In this document: positions 57,221 to 64,000 of the stretch, piece by piece | Layout of the letters: each line of letters begins with the position of its first letter | Numbering within the stretch: the stretch's first letter is position 1 | Assembly (NCBI GenBank): GCA_012274445.1 | Contig: JAAROD010000029.1 | Location: 1,364,001-1,428,000, forward strand | Length of the DNA stretch: 64,000 bases | Source: Sclerotiophoma versabilis | Lineage: Eukaryota; Ascomycota; Dothideomycetes; Pleosporales; Didymellaceae | Reading direction: 5' to 3' | The notes under the pieces: generated by a model | What the model saw: the letters and a program-made list of their open reading frames with translations, nothing else | Told to the model about the DNA's origin: nothing | Database searches by the model: none | Translations under genes and position numbers: made by a program

Positions 57221-58233
57221 GTGAAGTCAGCTGTGGGTATTGGCGTTCTGGTATAGGAAGAAGGAACTTCATGAGTTTTTGGCGTCATGTGGGAGGATAC
57301 CCATTCACAGGTTCAGACTCTTCCTCAGCCTGAGTGATTTTGCACGATTGGGTGCACGATGCAGCTTTCTTCGATTGCATTGCTAAAGCACGGCATGTTT
57401 GCTCCTAAGGTACTATATTGTCCAATGGAAATTTACTCCCTGCTACAGCACCAATTCAAGCACATTCGCCGGATTTGGTGTTACAGAATGCGAGAGTATT
57501 TGCACGATCACCTCCACCCCATAACATCAATATGGTTCTCAAAAACTTCCAATAACTTCTCTCAGTACGTCTTGTGCCCTTTTATTATTTCAGTTTAATT
57601 CTGCACACTTCCCGCACGGTGAACGTGTTTGTCTTCGGCTTACATAAGCCAGTCTATGCAATCTGCACAAACTCGACACAGCGCAACAGGTGCAAACAAC
57701 ACAAACGCCATCCTTTCGTCACTTTACGAACGCGCCGCCGCTGGTCGGCCGCTGCCTCTTGCTTGTTAATTATACACGATAACGGCAGGCATGACACAGC
57801 GAGCAACCAGTACCACAATAGGTGCGCAAAACGCTGCTGCAACGTAACTGTCATGTTTTCATCAAGCAAACTCTGCCTGCATGTACCGAACGTCATATTA
57901 TCATCGCTCAAACAGCATATCTCTGCTTTTTCGCATCGCGCATCTGCTGTCAAACCTTCGCATCGCATATCAAACTTTATGTTGCTTCGAACAAACCAAA
58001 GTCATGTATTCGCACCTGATCAAACCACAACTGCTTGGATCTTGCGTTCAAAAGAGCAGTTTTCTCATGATTCCGGCTTGATTCGAGTCCATTCGCATTT
58101 TCCTACCTTGGTTCACTTCAGTTTTTGATCGGATACTTACAGACAGATTTTGACAGTCTTGCCTTTGCAGCCCATCGACCCATACCGACTTGTTCGACTG
58201 CGGCCACTCAATCTGATCTGGTAATGAGCAGCA
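57221..58233. other. Intergenic, 1.0 kb, leader of the next gene
   Basis: No gene is seen. A short upstream ATG at 58223 is out of frame with, and overlaps, the next gene's start (possible uORF). Confidence 0.5.
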
Positions 58234-60105
58234 ATGGCGACAAATGCTCCATACTACCAGATGCGTGCCGGTCAGTTGTCCGTAGATGCCAACAGTCCAT
58301 CCACCACCGCGCACACCGACGCACCTCAAGAAAGAGACTATGGCCTTACACCAATCACAGCGATCAAGCAATCAGAACATAACCAGCATTTGCTCTTGTA
58401 TCCTGAGCATGCCGCTCGTCAAACCGGAGTAGACAGCCAACACAATGACTTTGAACAGAACCACAACCTGGTGGAGCTCCTGGAAGCTGCAACGACAGCC
58501 GCAGACCAAGATCCCGTGGCCATGCATCCTGTTGAGACAACTTTGCTGGTGCCGAATCCGCAGAGCACGAGCAATGGAAAAAGAGGCCTCAGCCCTCAGA
58601 CCGGCGCGGCTACTTCGAGTGAAGCTCTATCTCAAAATCTCGAGAGCTCACCAGCGAAACGCCTTCGCATCGACACGTCGTCCACTGACCCCATTTTCGA
58701 AAGCAAAGACAACAACATGACCACACGTTCTCCTGCCTCTAAACTTAGCTCGTCACCGTCTCGCGACCACCTTCTTATCGACGCCCGTGCAGCAGGCGTC
58801 CACTCAGCCGCCGCTCTGTTCCGCCGTACCTCCTCCAGTACAACGCGCAAGTACACACGCCCACCCATGTCAAAGCTCTTTATGTCCCTCAACATCACGC
58901 CGGAGAATTTCATTGCTTTGCAAGCCCTCGCAAAAGCATACATGCTCTCCCCCGCGCATCCTGAACGCCAATCCTGTGTCGGCAACCGCGGAAAGGGTGA
59001 CACTGACATGGTAAAGCTCCGGCTGTTCAACTGCGTAAGGGACTTCTTGACCAATGACGGAGTGGGCGAGCAGTTCTTTGGCGAGCATGTTGATAAACCT
59101 GGCGAGAGGGAGAGTCATGAAGCCGCTGCAGCACTAGGAGAGAAGGAGGATGGAGGAGAGAAGTTAGTGTGGCCACGCGATGGGAACAAGATCATTGGTC
59201 TTGTCACCCCCTTGATGAGGAGGATGGTTACGAACGAGCGGCAGAGACTGTACGCCATTGACACCAGAAAGGGTGGGAAGAAGGCAGAGAAAGAGAGTAG
59301 TGCCGACGCTCATGTTCATCAGAGTTCACCTGGCACGCCGGCGGGCAATATCGAACAGCATCTTCAGACAGCACTTGATCCCACGCTTCAATGCCCCACG
59401 AGTATGCAAATATCGCCGCCTTCTACACCGCACACCGCGACCGTGCAGATACATTCACTCAACGCAGTGGCACCTTCTACCTCCAATCTCTCCGTCCTCA
59501 CATCACCAAAAGCCTCCCTTGCGCCGTTCTCCATCAATGCGACCGAGCCACACCTCACAAACATCAACATCTTCCTCACCTATGCCTTGAGCGCCTCCAA
59601 AAGCATCAAGCTGGACGAGAAGCGCATATCAACAACCCGGCCCGCGCATCTGACCTTCTACAACTACGCCGCCTTTCTTGAACAAGTCACCTCCATGGTC
59701 AGTCGCGCCGAGCTACTCCCCCCATCCATAAGGACCTCCCAGGCCAGTGCGCACACCACATCAGTGGGCACCAGCGAAAGCGAGAGCCTGCGCGGGCTCG
59801 CTGCGGCAGCCAACGCTTTACAGCCCGACAAGGATGACCAGCAGCAACAACCTCAACCACCAACGTCTGAATTGGGCTCTGCCGCAACCTACGTCGTCAA
59901 GACTGTTGGCCCGACGGGTTGGCGACTTATCGACAGCGCGGAGAGCTGGTACCACGTCCTCACCGAGCGCGCATTCGCGACTTGGGCCGATGGCGTGTGT
60001 AATGTCATCGTCGAGCTCGGTACTGCTCATTCGCAAACGACGCGGAGGAACGTGAGCGGTGTGCACAGAGGGACGGATGGGGAAGTGCAGATGGAAGATG
60101 CATGA
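58234..60105 (+). CDS. Conserved fungal protein of unknown function
   Basis: Single exon, 623 residues. The N-terminal 190 residues are disordered with a likely nuclear signal (SPAKRLRIDTSS). A conserved block follows: DARAAGVHSAAALFRRTSS, KYTRPPMSKLFMSLNITPEN, AYMLSPAHPERQSCVGNRGK, DMVKLRLFNCVRDFL. After a variable loop is another ordered part (NINIFLTYALSASKSIKLDE, YVVKTVGPTGWRLIDSAESW) that ends near the C-terminus. This looks like an ascomycete-specific nuclear protein. I recognise the style of the conserved block but no named domain, and do not propose a function. Confidence 0.8.
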   Translation: MATNAPYYQMRAGQLSVDANSPSTTAHTDAPQERDYGLTPITAIKQSEHNQHLLLYPEHAARQTGVDSQHNDFEQNHNLVELLEAATTAADQDPVAMHPVETTLLVPNPQSTSNGKRGLSPQTGAATSSEALSQNLESSPAKRLRIDTSSTDPIFESKDNNMTTRSPASKLSSSPSRDHLLIDARAAGVHSAAALFRRTSSSTTRKYTRPPMSKLFMSLNITPENFIALQALAKAYMLSPAHPERQSCVGNRGKGDTDMVKLRLFNCVRDFLTNDGVGEQFFGEHVDKPGERESHEAAAALGEKEDGGEKLVWPRDGNKIIGLVTPLMRRMVTNERQRLYAIDTRKGGKKAEKESSADAHVHQSSPGTPAGNIEQHLQTALDPTLQCPTSMQISPPSTPHTATVQIHSLNAVAPSTSNLSVLTSPKASLAPFSINATEPHLTNINIFLTYALSASKSIKLDEKRISTTRPAHLTFYNYAAFLEQVTSMVSRAELLPPSIRTSQASAHTTSVGTSESESLRGLAAAANALQPDKDDQQQQPQPPTSELGSAATYVVKTVGPTGWRLIDSAESWYHVLTERAFATWADGVCNVIVELGTAHSQTTRRNVSGVHRGTDGEVQMEDA

Positions 60106-60563
60106 GTGCTGAGGGTAGCGTGTGCGTAGTGCATTGTTGGCGTTGTGATCTCTGTCTTATCTGCGCAAATGGTATTGCAGGAGTCATTTGTGGTGGCAGT
60201 TTGTAGATTGGTTTGTGTATGTGTGCTTTCTGTGTTTATATATACATCAGCTCAGACTCGTTACAATGGCGCATCGGCGTTTGGGCAGGGGATTGGTCTG
60301 TTGCATTGCAACATGTAGAACAAGTAATGTTGCTGAACAGAGAGTATGCATAGCAAGAATCTAACTGTACGCGAAGACACAGCGCTCAGACACTGGTGGA
60401 CGGAGGCCTTGAAAAAAAACCTCAACCTACGGCAGCTGTCAATTCGACTAACTCCCCTCAACGCCGCATGACGAAGACAAGTGTTGGTGGTGGTGCGCAT
60501 AGATTGGGTATCTAATACTTTTCAACATCTACGACTATCTATAAATCACACCACGCACACTCC
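60106..60563. other. Intergenic between convergent genes
   Basis: 458 bases with no gene, containing the two 3' flanks. Confidence 0.6.
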
Positions 60564-62466
60564 TCAAGTGTTCATAATCTCACTTGCAAATTTACTCCTC
60601 GCCCTGATCTTCGGACCGTAGAAGACAAGGATCCACGGCACAACCGTCAGCAGCGTGCCAATTCCACCGAGCAAGCTGCTCGCCGGCCCAAAGCCGAGAT
60701 TGTTGTACATCTGCGCAGTGACGAGAGGGAAGATACCGCCTGCAGTACAAAGTCAGCGGAAGTTGTTTTCTCAAAAGGCATCACGCGGAGGGAGAAGAAG
60801 TGACGTACCGAGGATGTTTCTGCAGAAAGACTGCGCTGCAAGTGCGGAACTGGCATACCGGTGGTATGTGTCCGCTAGATAGTTGAACACGCTGAGGTAG
60901 ATGGTGAAGATTCCTATAGTAGCTATGGACACGGCGATCGTTGGTACGATCCAATGTATGCTGCTCGCGCTCGTCCAGCCGAACATGAACAAGCCAATAG
61001 GCATGCAGGCACTCTCTACGCAAGCGAAGTATAGACGTCCTTCGGGGCTGTTGATTAGTTTACCGTGCTTCCGTGCTACTTTCTCTTGGTAGATGGATAG
61101 CACGCTCGCAATTAGCGCGCCTACACACATCGCTGCGAAGACGGCGTTGGCTTGTTGTAGAGAGAAGCCATGGTTGTTCTGAAATACGAGCGGGATGGCG
61201 GCGAGGGTTAGGTACAGGACGGCCCAGGAGAAAGCGACCCAGAGAGAGAACCAGAACACGACAGGCTCGGTGAAGAGTAAGTGGAAAGGCCGGTAGAGGG
61301 AGACCCCTATCATGGTCTTGAGCGAGGCGCGTTCTTCATCGGACTTGACTTTCCAGCGTATTCTTTGTGAGACCGTGGCTCCGGGCTTCTCCGGATCCGG
61401 CATGTTGAAGCCGTAGTAGCCTGCTGCTTCGCGCGCGTCATACCACTTATTGAGTGCTTTGGCTTTCCTTGAAAGGAGAACAGAGCCTCGGGTCTCTTTG
61501 AAGATCACGCAGATGAAAGAGACCATAACGGCGGCCATGATGGTCTGCAGGTAAAAGATCCATCTCCATGACAAGTTCTGTGCGACAAATCCAGAAACCA
61601 AAGGACCCCAGCCTGTTCCGAAAAGCGCAGCCCCAGAGAAGAGAGCCATTGGTGTATTGCGGTCCTCAGCGTGGTAGATGTCAGACACAACACCTCCAAC
61701 CATTGTCGAGAATGTTGAGCCGCCCACTCCGACTAGGAATCGAACTACGAGCATGCCTGCGTACGAATGTGTAAAGCCAGTGCATAGTTGGCAGATGACG
61801 AATAGAATGCCTGAAGCGATGAACACCGGACGACGGCCATTGATTTCAGAGAACGGAGCCAGAACCATAGGTGCGACGCCAAACCCTAAACAAACTGTCA
61901 GAAACATGTTCCCAAGTTGACCCAAGGTCCCGCTCGGGCAACGTACCAGTTGTGAAAGTCGTTATGCCGACTAGGATAGCGACATGGCTAACGCCCCATT
62001 CCGCCGACATTTGCGCAACGCCTGGAGTATACGATCCTGCCGCATACGCTGTAAGGGCTGTGATAGCGCATGCGACCCATATTGTGAAGTTTTTCCTCTT
62101 CTCAGTCCAATCGAAAGGGTTTGTGTATTTCACAAGGTTTGGCGGCTCTGGAGGCGGACCATGGTCGGTACCCGTCGGATGTGTTGACGGATGCAGCCTT
62201 GTCGGATGTGGAAGCTCCGTCTCGAAAGTCAGGTATCTCCAAATAATTTCTCCGCTGCTGGAGTCAACAGGGAGGTCGTTATCAGTCAAGTCCTCCTCTT
62301 GCTCTTCGTACTTCTCATTCTCGATATCTTTGCTACTGTTGAAAGCGGGGTCGGAGCTCTTTCGGGAGTCTGTCATGGAGAATGTTGTTATTCCCGGGCT
62401 GTGAATTGGTTGTTCGACTCGTAATTCTGAGTGCCTCGGCATTTCGAATTCCGGGCAGACTGACAT
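60564..62466 (-). CDS. MFS transporter, drug:H+ antiporter DHA1 type
   Basis: Three exons on the minus strand: 62466-61947, 61885-60809 and 60739-60564, giving 590 residues. A 130-residue cytosolic N-terminus leads to 12 membrane helices. Family motifs: PFSEINGRRPVFIASGI (motif A), RFLVGVGGSTFSTMVGGVVS (motif B-like), and the central loop with KALNKWYDAREAAGYYG. The block WRWIFYLQTIMAAVM and YHRYASSALAAQSFCRNILG are typical of fungal DHA1 polyamine/azole-type exporters at the plasma membrane. The last exon supplies the final helix pair and ends SEIMNT. Later in-frame ATGs (MPRHSE, MTDSRKSS) could also be the start; the first was used. The substrate is unknown. Confidence 0.9.
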
Positions 62467-64000
62467 AGTGCAACCTATGTGCCCAAGGCCTCCTCTACTT
62501 TCAATTCTAGTCAAGGGGTGAAGGAGCTGGTGAATGTCGATACAAAACAGGAACTGGGGGTGGTGATGATGTTAAGATCTAGATCTTCGTAGTTTCAAAC
62601 GGCCCGGAAGAGCCCACACGTGTGGGCAGGCTGGGCACTCGTAAACCGATTAAAAGAAGCGAGCGAATGGAGGTTAAGCTTTGTCCCGGTTTATTGCTGC
62701 TGGTTCCAGCGAGATCCGGAGCGCTGGGAACGTGTTTGATAGTTGCCGGGAATAACATCCGCTGGTCTGAGTTGGTCATGTCAAGAGATGGAGGAGCAGT
62801 GAACCATTTTTACTACGACTGTATCGAATCAGAGTCTTTCTAGCGATGGGTCTGCCGCAGGATTATCGTGGAAAGAGCGTTGGGATACCCAAATCTTGCG
62901 TGCATAAGACAGGGAGAATGATATTTGCTGCAGGTTCCTGGAGCTCATCCGGCCGTCACGGACCAGGCTCAAGCTCCCCGAACGCTACGGAGACGCCATT
63001 GTTGTCATCCCGCATTTATTCCCGTAAGTATGCACGGAACAAAGATTTTGTGAGTCAAGGAGGGGATTACAAAAGGAGGTTGATGAACGGTATTGCGTGA
63101 TGAGACCCAGGTATTTTGGAGAAGTCACATTTGATGCAACCGTGGAGGAATGCACGACCTGGGAACCCAGTCAGCCCGTATGCATCTGCTGTGCGATCCG
63201 TTGGAGCTTCAAGATCATCAACACCACGTCGAACGGTGAGCAACTTTTGTACGTCCAACCCAGATCTCATACTTATCGCGACTGCTCTAAAAGACACTCA
63301 AGTGGGCGTTCTTAGCATCTTACATGTGCATGTTAGGGACCGGCGTTTGTCGACCGCAGTGCGGATGCTGCCCATGTACGCAAACACCTACGTGAATCAG
63401 GAGCATGATGGCACCAACGCTCAGTTCTGGCCTTCTTTTTACCCATACCCTCGCTTGGTACTGAGACTAGGTTATACGAGCGACATGTATTTTTGCTATC
63501 TGAATGCTTGAGGTATTCGACAAATGACTGCGTCTTACAGGAGTTGTCAGAGCTGTCAGAACGTGGGAACGTACAGTCGCTGTGCCCTATCAGCGTCGTT
63601 TAATCAGAGCGACCGCTTAAGTATTTCCCATGATTCTATTGGCCAAGCCATTGTCTCGGTGTGTGGTCGTTCCTGAAATCAGTCGTGCTCTAAGTCAAGT
63701 TCAGACTCTCCTACCTCGACAAAAGTCGCCAACATCCCAAGGCGGTATAAAGGCTGGCAATGAGTTCAAATTCAGCTTTTGTCTGTTCGACGCCTCTGAA
63801 GGCCTCCAGGCTCTGTTCTAGTCCTCAGCTTGTCTGCAAGTTCCTCGAGGAATGTAGCTTAGTCCATTGTACACTGATCATGGCCAACAGGAGCACGACT
63901 CTCAGCCAGTCCTGATTGGAAAGACAGCGGACGAGTAACAACATGGTCCTTGTGGCTGAAGAAAGGTATCGACAAGTCGAGCATCAGAACCACATCGCGG
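62467..64000. other. Right-hand end, no gene seen
   Basis: 1.5 kb with only short frames. It contains the promoter of the MFS gene. The start or end of a gene beyond the window cannot be excluded. Confidence 0.5.

Overview
The window is chromosomal DNA of a filamentous ascomycete (Pezizomycotina). Evidence seen directly: genes split by many short introns of about 48-110 bases with GTRNGT donors and CTAAC-type branch sites, eukaryotic ribosomal and splicing genes, a fungal ergosterol gene, a HET-domain remnant, a fungal tyrosinase remnant and a fungal rhodopsin-like (Pth11-type) membrane protein. A dothideomycete is a reasonable guess from protein style, but this is inference.

Layout, left to right. 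0-9.3 kb: 3' end of a Gly/Met-rich RNA-binding protein, a secreted GH5 endoglucanase with a CBM_X2 module, a maltose-type O-acetyltransferase, the divergent ribosomal pair uS4/S9 and eL21, and the GTPase gene RHO3 with three consecutive micro-exons. 10-20 kb: COP9 signalosome subunit 2, an otubain-like deubiquitinase, and IPI3 of the Rix1 ribosome-maturation complex. 20-24 kb: a decayed stretch with a truncated HET-domain pseudogene and a multiply broken tyrosinase pseudogene. 24.6-38.6 kb: a PIN-like/RG-rich protein divergent from PRP17, mitochondrial bL36m, RTC5 (TLD domain) with an apparent frameshift, a Ded1-type DEAD-box helicase, ERG4 (last step of ergosterol synthesis) and an MPU1/MPDU1-like PQ-loop protein. 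38.7-48 kb is the accessory part: a small single-pass membrane protein, 3.4 kb without a gene, a rhodopsin-domain membrane protein, a small cysteine-containing secreted protein and a PaxM-type FAD monooxygenase. 48.6-54.4 kb: NTO1 (NuA3 scaffold with PHD fingers), a Tra2-like RNA-binding protein and a tiny possible two-exon gene. 56-64 kb: a DUF3431 type II membrane protein, a conserved fungal protein of unknown role, an MFS drug:H+-antiporter-type transporter and a gene-free end.

The genes are mostly unrelated housekeeping loci and do not form a pathway or cluster. I see no convincing secondary-metabolite cluster, transposon, tRNA, rRNA or CRISPR array, and no clear new system. The most unusual items are two GC-AG introns in two neighbouring genes, the RHO3 micro-exons that encode the effector loop, the RTC5 frameshift, and the decay of the tyrosinase and HET genes. 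Exon borders were derived by hand from frame continuity, splice motifs and family conservation. No searches were run.
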